Below are positions 7,415 through 14,497 of a stretch of DNA of 22,784 bases, piece after piece; positions within the stretch are counted from its first letter, which is position 1; every line of letters begins with the position of its first letter. Under the pieces are notes generated by a model. The model made no database searches and had not been told where the DNA came from. It saw nothing but the letters and a program-made list of their open reading frames with translations. The stretch is from assembly GCA_034664395.1 (NCBI GenBank), contig JAXDHQ010000201.1:1-22784 (forward strand). Reading direction: 5' to 3'. Position numbers and translations under genes: made by a program. This DNA comes from JAOPZW01 sp034664395. GTDB lineage: Bacteria; Actinomycetota; Thermoleophilia; Solirubrobacterales; Solirubrobacteraceae.

Positions 7415-8097
7415 CAGCGTCCCCCGAACCGCCGCCGGCGGCCGGCGTACTCGTCCAGTGCGGCGCGGAACGCCTCGCGCGAGAAGTCCGGCCATAGCTC
7501 GTCGGCGAACACCAGCTCGGAGTACGCCGACTGCCACAGCAGGTAGTTGCTCATGCGCTGCTCGCCGCTCGTGCGGATGATGAGGTCCGGGTCGTGCATG
7601 TCGGGCGCGTAGAGCAGGCGCCGGAACGCCTCCTCCCCGCCCCCGGCGTACTTCGCCGCCGCGTCGAGGATCTCCGCACGGCCGCCGTAGTTGAAGGCGA
7701 CGAACAGCGTGATGCGGTCGTTGGCCGCGGTCTCGCGCTCGGCCCAGTCCATCTGCTCGAGCAGCGCGGCCGCGACGCCCTCGCGCCGGCCGATGAAGCG
7801 CATGCGCACGCCCTCGTCGTTGAGCTCCGGCGTCTCGCCCACGATCCGCTCGGAGAACATGCGCATGAGCGCCGTGACCTCCTCCGCGGGCCGCGACCAG
7901 TTCTCGGTCGAGAACGAGTAGACGGTCAGCTCGCGCACGCCGAACTCGGCGGCGTCGCGCAGGCGCGCCTTCACGACGTCGGCCCCGGCGCGGTGGCCGT
8001 CGGCCACCGGCAGGCCCCGGCTGCTCGCCCAGCGGCCGTTGCCGTCCGTGATGATGGCGACGTACCGCGCCGCGCGGCCGTCGTCGTCCGAGGCCAT
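7414..8097 (-). CDS. uppS: isoprenyl transferase (undecaprenyl diphosphate synthase family)
   Basis: This cis-prenyltransferase builds the C50-C55 polyprenyl diphosphate carrier for peptidoglycan and other wall polymers. Its 227 residues hold all the family motifs: the catalytic Asp in TDGNGRWA (17-24), GHRAG (34-38), SFSTENWSRP (61-70), and the C-terminal DLIIRTSGEQRMSNYLLWQ (171-189) followed by SAYSEL. It is slightly shorter than the usual ~240-250 residues. The ATG shares one base with the frr stop (TGATG) and a GAGG precedes it. It sits in the conserved frr-uppS-cdsA order. Product chain length cannot be read from sequence by eye. Confidence 0.95.
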   Translation of the reverse strand: MASDDDGRAARYVAIITDGNGRWASSRGLPVADGHRAGADVVKARLRDAAEFGVRELTVYSFSTENWSRPAEEVTALMRMFSERIVGETPELNDEGVRMRFIGRREGVAAALLEQMDWAERETAANDRITLFVAFNYGGRAEILDAAAKYAGGGEEAFRRLLYAPDMHDPDLIIRTSGEQRMSNYLLWQSAYSELVFADELWPDFSREAFRAALDEYAGRRRRFGGR

Positions 8098-8663
8098 CAG
8101 ACCTCGAGGATCTCAGCTTCCTTGGCCTTCAGCGCGCCGTCGAGATCGGCGATTCGCCCGTCGGTGAGCTTCTGCAGCTCGACCTCGGCGCGGTGCTCGT
8201 CGTCGGCGCCGGCCTCGCCGGCCTCCTTGAGCTCCCGCAGGTCGTGCATCACGTCGCGGCGGATGTTGCGGATGGCCACGCGGCCCTCCTCGGCGATGTG
8301 GCGCACGATCTTGACCAGCTCGCGCCGGCGCTCCTCGTTGAGCTCGGGGATCGCCATCCGGATGAGGCGCCCGTCGTTGTTGGGCGTCAGGCCGATGTCG
8401 GACTCCATGATCGCCTTCTCGATCGACTTGATCGAGGCGGCGTCGTAGGGCTGGACCGTGAGCAGCCGCGCCTCCGGCGCGTTGATGGTCGCGAGCTGGT
8501 TGAGCGGCGTCGCCGCCCCGTAGTAGTCGACGACGATGCGGTCCAGCAGCGCCGGGCTCGCCCGGCCGGTCCGCACGGACCCGAACTCGTTGCGCGTGGC
8601 CTCGACCGACTTCGTCATCCGCTCACCCGCGTCGGCGAGCAGGTCGCTGGTCATGTCGCTCAT
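8097..8663 (-). CDS. frr: ribosome recycling factor
   Basis: RRF splits post-termination ribosomes together with EF-G. The 188-residue length is standard. Motifs include RTGRASPALLDRIVVDYYG (31-49), TPLNQLATINAPEARLL, the hinge and head region, and IRNIRRDVMHDL (131-142). The ATG overlaps the pyrH stop (ATGA). A second in-frame ATG lies three codons further in (MSDM) and is an alternative start. Its place between pyrH and uppS is the conserved order. Confidence 0.97.
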   Translation of the reverse strand: MSDMTSDLLADAGERMTKSVEATRNEFGSVRTGRASPALLDRIVVDYYGAATPLNQLATINAPEARLLTVQPYDAASIKSIEKAIMESDIGLTPNNDGRLIRMAIPELNEERRRELVKIVRHIAEEGRVAIRNIRRDVMHDLRELKEAGEAGADDEHRAEVELQKLTDGRIADLDGALKAKEAEILEV

Positions 8664-9388
8664 GTCGCCACCAGGGTGCCCACGCGTTCGCCGGACACTA
8701 TCCGGTCGATGTTGCGCTCGTCGTCCATGTTGAACACGTAGATCGGGAGGCTGTTCTCCATGCAGAGCGTCAGCGCGGTGAGGTCCATGACGCGCAGGCG
8801 GCGCTCGAGCGCCTCCATGTGCGTGATCTGGTCGATGAACTGCGCCGAGGGGTCCTCGCGGGGGTCGGCGGTGAAGACCCCCTCGACGCCGTTCTTGGCC
8901 ATGAGCAGGGCTTCCGCGTGGATCTCGATCGCCCGCAGCGCCGCCGCGGTGTCGGAGGTGAAGAACGGGTTGCCGGTGCCGGCGGCGAAGATCACCACCC
9001 GCCCCTTCTCGAGGTGGCGCATGGCGCGGCGGCGGATGTAGGGCTCGGCGACCTCCTGGACGGTGATCGCCGACTGCACGCGCGTGTGGACCCCGAGCTT
9101 CTCCAGCGCGTCCTGGAGCTGCAGCGCGTTGAGGACGATGGCGAGCATCCCCATGTAGTCCGCGGTCGCGCGGTCCATGCCCTCGGCGGCGCCGGCGATA
9201 CCGCGGTAGATGTTGCCGGCGCCGAGCACGATCGCGATCTGCACGCCGCGGTCGTTGACGTGCTTGATCTGCTCGGCGACCGCGCGCAGCCGGTCGGGGT
9301 CGGTGCCGTACTCGAGGGAGCCCATCAGCGCCTCCCCCGAGAGCTTGACGAGGATCCGCTTGAACGCGGGCTTCCCGTCCTGGCTCAC
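8660..9388 (-). CDS. pyrH: UMP kinase
   Basis: PyrH phosphorylates UMP to UDP with ATP, feeding pyrimidine and UDP-sugar synthesis. The 242-residue protein belongs to the amino-acid-kinase fold: VKLSGEAL (14-21), VLGAGNIYRG (54-63), the UMP-site DRATADYMGM (72-81), AAGTGNPFFTSDTAAALRA (135-153), and GVFTADP (170-176). The bacterial UMP kinase is a hexamer allosterically controlled by GTP and UTP. The GTG start overlaps the tsf stop (GTGA). A longer in-frame reading exists inside tsf but has no family support. Confidence 0.96.
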   Translation of the reverse strand: MSQDGKPAFKRILVKLSGEALMGSLEYGTDPDRLRAVAEQIKHVNDRGVQIAIVLGAGNIYRGIAGAAEGMDRATADYMGMLAIVLNALQLQDALEKLGVHTRVQSAITVQEVAEPYIRRRAMRHLEKGRVVIFAAGTGNPFFTSDTAAALRAIEIHAEALLMAKNGVEGVFTADPREDPSAQFIDQITHMEALERRLRVMDLTALTLCMENSLPIYVFNMDDERNIDRIVSGERVGTLVAT

Positions 9389-9993
9389 TCGCCCACCGCG
9401 AAGCGCGTGAAGCGCCGGATCACCACGTTCTCGCCCGTCTTGGCCGACAGGTCGGCGCGGAGCTGCTCGATCGTCTTGGAGTCGTGCTTGTCGACGTTGA
9501 CGTGCTGCTGGTTGAGCAGGACGACGTCGCCGAGCCACTTCTTGAGCATGCCCTCGACGATCCGCGGGCGGACGTTCTCGGGCTTGTCGGCGGCCTGCTG
9601 CTCGAAGACGCGCACCTCGGCCTCGCGGGCGTCGTCGGCGACCTCGTCCTCGGAGACGAACCGCGTCTGCGGCGAGGCGGCGATGTGCATCGCGACCTCC
9701 TTCGCGAACGCGGTGAAGTCGTCGTTGCGGGCGACGAAGTCCGTGTTGCAGTCGACCTCGACGAGGACGCCGACCTTGCCGTTGGCGTGGATGTAGCTCT
9801 GGATCGTGCCCTCGGTGGCCTCGCGGCCGGCGAGCTTGCCGATCTTGTTGCCCATCTTGACCCGCAGCAGCTCGACGGCCTTGTCCATGTCGCCGTCGGC
9901 CTCCTGCAGGGCCGCCTTGCAGTCCATCATGCCGGCGCCCGTCTGCTGGCGCAGGGCCGCCACGTCCTTGGCGCTGATCGTGGGGGTGCTCAT
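9385..9993 (-). CDS. tsf: elongation factor Ts (short form)
   Basis: EF-Ts exchanges GDP on EF-Tu. The protein begins with a UBA-like domain (ISAKDVAALRQQTGAGMMDCKAAL, residues 6-29) and then the contact motif CNTDFVARNDDF (82-93). At 202 residues it is the short form with a single core subdomain repeat, as in Thermus and many actinobacteria, rather than the ~280-residue E. coli form. The ATG overlaps the rpsB stop (ATGA). An AGGA lies about nine bases upstream. It ends with GTGA overlapping pyrH. Confidence 0.96.
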   Translation of the reverse strand: MSTPTISAKDVAALRQQTGAGMMDCKAALQEADGDMDKAVELLRVKMGNKIGKLAGREATEGTIQSYIHANGKVGVLVEVDCNTDFVARNDDFTAFAKEVAMHIAASPQTRFVSEDEVADDAREAEVRVFEQQAADKPENVRPRIVEGMLKKWLGDVVLLNQQHVNVDKHDSKTIEQLRADLSAKTGENVVIRRFTRFAVGE

Positions 9994-11141
9994 GCGTTCT
10001 GTTCCTGGGTCTGGTTCTCGGTCGTCTCGGGCGTCGGCTCGGTCTGGGCCTCGGCGTCGGCCGTGGTCGTCGGGCTCTCGGCCTCGACCTCGGTCGCCGG
10101 CGGCGAGGCGGGATCGGGCGTCGGGTCGGTGGCGGGCGGCGCGGGGTGCGCGACGTCGGCCTGGACCTGCTCGGTCTGGGCCTCCTGGCGCACGGCGGCC
10201 TCGGCGTCCGGCTGCGGCCGGCCGAGCTCCTCGCGCGCCTGCGCGACCTCCGCCTCGGCCTCGGCGCGGTCGCCCCCGCCCTCGGCCTGCGTGAGCTGCG
10301 CCTCGGCGGCGGCCTGCGCGTCGGCCTCGGCCTGGGCAGCGGCGGCCGCCTCCGCCTGACGGCGGGCCAGCTCCTCGGCCTCGCGGCGCGCGCGCTCCTC
10401 GGCCTCGCGGCGGACGCGCTCCTCGTCCTCGGCGCGGCGGCGCTCCTCCTCCGCCGTGAACGACAGGCGGCCCTCGCGGACCGCGTCGCCGACCGCGTGG
10501 GCGATGACGGCGCACGACTTGATCGCGTCGTCGTTGCCGGGCACCACGAAGTCGATGCCGTCGGGGTCGCAGTTGGTGTCGACCAGGCCGATGATCGGGA
10601 TGCGCAGGCGCTGGGCCTCGCGCACGGCGATCGCCTCGGTCTTGAGGTCGACGACGAACATCGCGTCGGGCGTGCGCTGCATGTACTTCACGCCGCCGAG
10701 GTTCGCGCGCAGCTTGTCGAGGTCGGCCTGGGCGGACAGGCGCTCGCGCGTGGGCAGCAGCGCGAGCTGGCCCTCGGTCTCGTAGCGCTCGAGGTCGTGC
10801 AGGCGGCGGATGCGCTGGTTGATGGTCTGGAAGTTCGTCAGCAGTCCGCCGAGCCAGCGGTGGTTGACGTAGGGCATGCCGGCGGCCTCGGCGACGTCCT
10901 TCACGCCGTCGCGAGCCTGCTTCTTCGTGCCGACGAAGAGGACGATGCCGCCGCGCTGGGCGAGCTCGCCGGCGAACCGGCGCGCGTCCTCGAGCAGACG
11001 CTGGGTCTGCAGCAGATCGATGATGTAGATGCCGCCGCGCTCGCCGTGGATGAAACGGCGCATCTTGGGGTTCCAGCGGCGGGTCTGGTGGCCGAAATGG
11101 ACGCCGGCCTCCAGCAGCTCCCTGATCCCGACTTCGGGCAT
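9990..11141 (-). CDS. rpsB: 30S ribosomal protein S2 with long C-terminal extension
   Basis: Residues 1-228 are a normal S2: LLEAGVHFGHQTRRWNPKM (9-27), IHGERGGIYIIDL, VGTKKQA (70-76), YVNHRWLGGLLTNF (91-104), PIIGLVDTNCDPDGIDFVVPGNDDA (182-206). After that the protein continues for about 155 residues, giving 383 in place of the usual 230-300. Residues 229-310 are Glu/Ala/Arg-rich and look like a charged helix or coiled coil. Residues 310-383 are Pro/Thr/Glu/Gln-rich and probably disordered. The ATG is preceded by AAGGGAG with seven bases of spacing. It heads the operon. The leader 11142 to about 11259 is described separately. Confidence 0.96.
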   Translation of the reverse strand: MPEVGIRELLEAGVHFGHQTRRWNPKMRRFIHGERGGIYIIDLLQTQRLLEDARRFAGELAQRGGIVLFVGTKKQARDGVKDVAEAAGMPYVNHRWLGGLLTNFQTINQRIRRLHDLERYETEGQLALLPTRERLSAQADLDKLRANLGGVKYMQRTPDAMFVVDLKTEAIAVREAQRLRIPIIGLVDTNCDPDGIDFVVPGNDDAIKSCAVIAHAVGDAVREGRLSFTAEEERRRAEDEERVRREAEERARREAEELARRQAEAAAAAQAEADAQAAAEAQLTQAEGGGDRAEAEAEVAQAREELGRPQPDAEAAVRQEAQTEQVQADVAHPAPPATDPTPDPASPPATEVEAESPTTTADAEAQTEPTPETTENQTQEQNA

Positions 11142-11259
11142 GGTGAGACTCCCTTGAGGTACGAAGTGATGAATGTGCCCGCGGTGGCCGTTGCGGACCC
11201 GGAGCGCAAGAGCCCCGGGCAGGGCCGCCGACCGTCGCTCCGCGGGGTCGAAGGTGCAA
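11142..11259 (-). promoter_or_regulatory. long structured 5' leader of rpsB
   Basis: The predicted transcription start near 11259 gives an untranslated leader of about 118 bases. CCCGCGG (11178-11184) can pair with CCGCGGG (11240-11246). This closes a domain that contains a hairpin of CCCGG (11198-11202) with CCGGG (11215-11219), extended by GC/GC pairs. S2 is known in other bacteria to repress its own operon through the rpsB leader; a similar role here is inference. Confidence 0.4.
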
Positions 11260-11265
11260 AAGGCC

Positions 11266-11271
11266 ATTGTA
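11266..11271 (-). promoter_or_regulatory. -10 box of the rpsB operon promoter
   Basis: On the minus strand TACAAT is the best sigma-70 type -10 hexamer in this gap. It lies 124 bases before the rpsB start codon. No convincing -35 hexamer appears at 16-18 bases. It would drive rpsB-tsf-pyrH-frr-uppS-cdsA. Confidence 0.55.
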
Positions 11272-11343
11272 CGCACGTCCTCCGTCGCTCCTGCGTTAGG
11301 TGCATTGCGGGGCCTGGCCTCCCTTCCCCCACCTCCGGTGGCC

Positions 11344-11349
11344 TACCCT
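11344..11349 (+). promoter_or_regulatory. -10 box of a leaderless methyltransferase promoter
   Basis: TACCCT is followed by six bases (gatccc) and the GTG at 11356. The layout is the same as at 1080 and 19252. It supports that GTG over upstream in-frame starts. The gap 11142-11355 thus holds this promoter and the divergent rpsB promoter and leader. Confidence 0.55.
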
Positions 11350-11355
11350 GATCCC

Positions 11356-12162
11356 GTGGCGCACGACGAGCTGGCGACGAGCTTCGGCGGCGTCGCCGAC
11401 GCCTACGAGCGCGGCCGCCCGCGCTACCCGCCGCACGTGATCGACGCGATCGCCCGCCACGCGGGCGGCGGCCCGCGCCTGCTCGACGTCGGCGCCGGGA
11501 CCGGCCGGCTGTCGGCGCCCCTGCTCGCCGCGGGCTTCGATGTCGTCGCCGTCGAGCCCCTGGACGCGATGCGCGCCCTCCTCACCGAGGCCGTCGGGCC
11601 GGAGCGCGCGCTCTCCGGCCGCGCCGAGGCGCTGCCGCTCGGCGACGCCGACGTCGACGGCGCCGTGTGCGCCGACGCCTGGCACTGGTTCGACGGGCCC
11701 CGGGCGGCCGACGAGCTGCATCGCGTGGTGCGCCCGGGCGGCGGGGTCGTGGTGTGCGTGCTGCGCCAGGAGTGGATCGAGGGCGGCGACGGGCCGCTCT
11801 GGTGGACCCGGCTCGGGGAGATCCTCCAGCCGCTGTGGCGCGCCGCCGACCACCCGCACGTGACCGAGCCGAGGCGCCCCGAGGGCCTGGAGCGCCATCC
11901 CGGCTTCGCGCCGCTCGAGGTCCACGAGGTGCGGTTCGACCACGCCTTCGACCGCGACGGCATGTTCGCCCACCACACGTCGATCTCGGTCGTCGCCGCG
12001 CTGCCGCGCCCGCGCCGCGCGGAGGTCCTCGCCGAGCTGGAGGCGATCCTCGACGACCACGGCGTCGACGTCGCCGAGGTCCCTTACGTGGCCGAGCTCT
12101 GGGTCACTCGGCGGCTGCCAGCTCCAGCGCCGCCTGCAGGTCCGCCGGCAGCGGCGAGCTGA
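11356..12162 (+). CDS. class I SAM-dependent methyltransferase
   Basis: This 268-residue methyltransferase starts MAHDELATSFGGVADAYERG, a common opening of one actinobacterial methyltransferase family. It has motif I LLDVGAGTG (42-50), motif II VAVEPLDAM (64-72), and the ADAWHWFD region (106-113) followed by LHRVVRPGGG (121-130). The last 15 residues are Ala/Pro-rich. Substrate unknown. The GTG start is favoured by the TACCCT box six bases upstream. It is divergent from rpsB, and its 3' end runs 59 bases into the opposite-strand rluD, so the Ala/Pro tail is encoded antisense to the C-terminus of RluD. The identification of the fold is firm; any physiological role is a guess. Confidence 0.87.
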   Translation: MAHDELATSFGGVADAYERGRPRYPPHVIDAIARHAGGGPRLLDVGAGTGRLSAPLLAAGFDVVAVEPLDAMRALLTEAVGPERALSGRAEALPLGDADVDGAVCADAWHWFDGPRAADELHRVVRPGGGVVVCVLRQEWIEGGDGPLWWTRLGEILQPLWRAADHPHVTEPRRPEGLERHPGFAPLEVHEVRFDHAFDRDGMFAHHTSISVVAALPRPRRAEVLAELEAILDDHGVDVAEVPYVAELWVTRRLPAPAPPAGPPAAAS

Positions 12163-12988
12163 CGTCGATCGCCGCGCCCGTGACCGGGTGGGCGAACGCG
12201 AGCCGCGCGGCGTGCAGGAACTGGCGCTCGAGGCCGAGCCGCCCGGGCGTCCCGTACTCGGGGTCGCCGACGACCGGGTGCCCGATCGCCTGCAGGTGGG
12301 CGCGGATCTGGTGCGTGCGCCCCGTCTCCAGGCGCACGCGCAGCAGCGTCGTGCGACCCAGCGCGCGCTCGAGCTCGAAGTGGGTGACGGCGTCGCGCGG
12401 GTCGTCGGTGTCGGTCGACACCCGCGTGCGGACCCGCCGGTCGCGGCCGAGCGGAGCGTCGATCGTCCCCGTGCGCGCCGGCGGGCGCCCCTCGACCAGC
12501 GCGAGGTACTCCCGCGTGATCGCGCGCGCCTGCAGCGCCGCCCGCAGCGCCCGGTGCACCGCCTCGCCGCGGGCGACGACCAGCAGCCCCGACGTGTCGC
12601 GGTCCAGGCGGTGGACGATGCCGGCGCGCTCGGCCTCCTCCCCGCCGGCGGCGACGCCGGCCAGCGCCTGGGCCAGCGTGCCGGTGCGGTGCCCGCGCGC
12701 CGGGTGCACGACGACGCCCGCGGGCTTGTCGACCACCAGCAGGTGCTCGTCGCGGTAGGGCAGCGCGTACGGCGCCGGCGCGCCCTCGTCGCGCACCGGC
12801 TCGGGCGGCTCCTGCACGCTCACGCGCTCGCCGGCCCGCAGCCGGTGGCGCTTGGGCACCGGCTCGCCGTCGACGCGCACGGCGCCCGCGTCGATCAGGC
12901 GCTGGGCGCGCGCCCGCGACCCCAGCGGCGCCGCCAGGAAGGCGTCCAGGCGGGCGCCCTCGTCGTCAGGCGTCGCGCGCAGCTCCAT
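12104..12988 (-). CDS. rluD: RluA-family 23S rRNA pseudouridine synthase
   Basis: This 294-residue enzyme isomerises uridine to pseudouridine in RNA. An S4 RNA-binding domain occupies about residues 11-60 (GARLDAFLAA, RAQRLIDAGAVRVDG). The catalytic domain carries VVDKPAGVVVHP (85-96), the catalytic Asp D129 in HRLDRDTSG (126-134) and RTHQIRAHL (224-232). The domain plan is that of RluD/YlyB; which uridines are modified cannot be said. The start ATG lies 23 bases inside lspA, the usual lspA-rluD arrangement. The 3' end overlaps the convergent methyltransferase by 59 bases. Confidence 0.93.
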   Translation of the reverse strand: MELRATPDDEGARLDAFLAAPLGSRARAQRLIDAGAVRVDGEPVPKRHRLRAGERVSVQEPPEPVRDEGAPAPYALPYRDEHLLVVDKPAGVVVHPARGHRTGTLAQALAGVAAGGEEAERAGIVHRLDRDTSGLLVVARGEAVHRALRAALQARAITREYLALVEGRPPARTGTIDAPLGRDRRVRTRVSTDTDDPRDAVTHFELERALGRTTLLRVRLETGRTHQIRAHLQAIGHPVVGDPEYGTPGRLGLERQFLHAARLAFAHPVTGAAIDVSSPLPADLQAALELAAAE

Positions 12989-13436
12989 CGCGCGGCCGCT
13001 CGATGACGTAGAGGAGGACGAGCACGCCGAAGGTGATCGACACGTCGGCGACGTTGAACGCCGGCCACGCCGGCAGCTTGATGAAGTCGGTGACCGCGCC
13101 GTCGCGCACGCGGTCGACGATGTTCCCCAGCGCGCCGCCGAGCAGCATCCCGGTCGGCAGCCAGATCAGCGGCCTGTCGAGGTGCGTGGCGAAGTAGCCG
13201 ACGAGCGCGCCGACGGCGATCGCGATGACCACGACGACCAGCGGCGAGCCGCCGGCGAGGACGTTGAACGCCACCCCGTCGTTGCGGGCGTGCACGAGCT
13301 CGACGCCGGGCAGCACGCGATCGCGGTCGCCGAGCGGGACGCTGGCGCGGACGATCGCCTTGGTGACCTGGTCGAGCGCGAGGACCAGCGCCGTCACCAT
13401 CGCCGCGCGCGTCGCGGCGCCCCTGCGTCCCGCCAT
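12966..13436 (-). CDS. lspA: lipoprotein signal peptidase (signal peptidase II)
   Basis: LspA removes signal peptides from prolipoproteins in the membrane. The 156-residue protein has four hydrophobic helices and the family motifs: LDQVTKAIV (21-29), ARNDGVAFN (50-58), GGALGNIVDRVRDGAVTDFI (100-119) with catalytic D117, and FNVADVSITFG (127-137) with catalytic D131. The ATG shares one base with the yggT stop (TGATG). It overlaps rluD by 23 bases, so the two are likely coupled. Confidence 0.95.
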   Translation of the reverse strand: MAGRRGAATRAAMVTALVLALDQVTKAIVRASVPLGDRDRVLPGVELVHARNDGVAFNVLAGGSPLVVVVIAIAVGALVGYFATHLDRPLIWLPTGMLLGGALGNIVDRVRDGAVTDFIKLPAWPAFNVADVSITFGVLVLLYVIERPRDGAARDA

Positions 13437-13741
13437 CAGCCCGAGATGGCTCTGGCGACGAGGTTCCCGACGAAGTTCAGCACCAGGATCGCGACGATCG
13501 GGCTGATGTCGAGCGCGCCGATGCTCGGGATGAAGCGCCGGAAGATCGACAGGTACGGCTCGCACACGTCGCGCAGGAAGCCGAGCAGCGCGCTCGACCA
13601 GCGCGAGTAGGGCACCCGCCCGCCGAACGCGAAGTAGAGCGAGCTGAGGATGTAGGCGATGATCAGGATCGTGTAGACCCGGCACACGGCCAGCACGTAC
13701 GTCCCCACGTCGTCGCGGATGGTGGCCAGGACCGTGGTCAT
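13436..13741 (-). CDS. YggT family membrane protein (YlmG-like)
   Basis: A 101-residue protein with two hydrophobic segments (about 17-40 and 76-98). Between them is RVPYSRWSSALLGFLRDVCEPYLSIFRR, matching the YggT/YlmG consensus (P...FLR.l.dP.L.pFRR.iP..gglDiSPi). PSIGALDISPIVAILVL follows (about 71-87). YlmG proteins lie in cell-division clusters and have been linked to membrane organisation and division; the exact function is unsettled. The start ATG overlaps the proC stop by four bases. ylmH and divIVA, often next in this cluster, are absent, and lspA follows directly. Confidence 0.88.
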   Translation of the reverse strand: MTTVLATIRDDVGTYVLAVCRVYTILIIAYILSSLYFAFGGRVPYSRWSSALLGFLRDVCEPYLSIFRRFIPSIGALDISPIVAILVLNFVGNLVARAISG

Positions 13742-14493
13742 CGCTTGAGGATCGCATCCAGCGCGGCCGAGAAGGCCGCTCGCAGCCCTCCGCGCTCCAG
13801 CGCGTCGAGGCCGCGGGCCGTCGAGCCGCCCGGCGACGTGACCGCGCGCCGCACGGCGAGCGTGTCGAAGTCCTGGCGGCGCAGCAGCTCCGCGGTACCG
13901 GCCATGGTCTGGACGACGAGGCGCGCGGCCTGCTCGGGGAGCAGCCCGTGGCGCACGCCGGCGTCGACCTGGGCCTCGACGACGAGGGCGTAGTACGCGG
14001 GCGCGTTGGACATCAGCCCCATGGCCACGTCGATCATCGCGTCGTCGAGCTCGACGAGCGTGCCGAGCTCCGCGAAGAGCTCGCGGACGGCGGCGTCCAG
14101 GCCGGCGTCCTGCTCCTCGTCGGCGGCCAGGATGACCGCGCCCTGGCGGACCTCGACCGGCGTCGATGGCAGCAGCCGGTACACGGGACGGTCGGGGTAG
14201 GCGGCCTTCAGGCGCGCCAGCGGCGTGGCGGCCAGGATCGACGCCACGGCGCGCGCGTGCGGGGCGACCTCGGCCGCGACCTCCTCGAGCTGCGCCGGCT
14301 TGTGGCAGAGGACGACGAGGTCGGCGCGGCGCGCCACCTCGGCGCCCGAGTCCAGCGCCTCGCCGCCGACCTCCGCCGCCAGGGCGCGAGCGCGTTCGCC
14401 GCGCACGTCGGTGCACAGGACAGGGCGCCCCCAGCCGAGAGCGAGCCCGCGCGCCATGTTCCCGGCGCCGATGAGGCCGACCTGCAGGGCCAC
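13738..14493 (-). CDS. proC: pyrroline-5-carboxylate reductase
   Basis: ProC reduces pyrroline-5-carboxylate to proline with NAD(P)H. The 251-residue protein shows the dinucleotide-binding GLIGAGNMA (6-14), VLCHKP (61-66, the VKP motif of the family), LLPSTPVEV (107-115, normally MPNTP) and the C-terminal signature AVTSPGGSTARGL (217-229). The MPNTP-to-LPSTP difference is a mild oddity. The start is GTG, four bases after the sepF stop, with no strong Shine-Dalgarno; coupling to sepF is likely. proC between sepF and yggT is also found in other actinobacteria and in cyanobacteria-like neighbourhoods (recalled, not checked). The function is secure on the signature. Confidence 0.92.
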   Translation of the reverse strand: MALQVGLIGAGNMARGLALGWGRPVLCTDVRGERARALAAEVGGEALDSGAEVARRADLVVLCHKPAQLEEVAAEVAPHARAVASILAATPLARLKAAYPDRPVYRLLPSTPVEVRQGAVILAADEEQDAGLDAAVRELFAELGTLVELDDAMIDVAMGLMSNAPAYYALVVEAQVDAGVRHGLLPEQAARLVVQTMAGTAELLRRQDFDTLAVRRAVTSPGGSTARGLDALERGGLRAAFSAALDAILKR

Positions 14494-14497
14494 CGGG

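Noticed and set aside
10020..10460. Repetitive GC-rich tract that might be a tandem repeat or non-coding insert
   Set aside because: It is in frame with rpsB, shows normal codon usage for low-complexity Ala/Glu/Pro/Thr sequence, and has no fixed repeat unit or spacer pattern.
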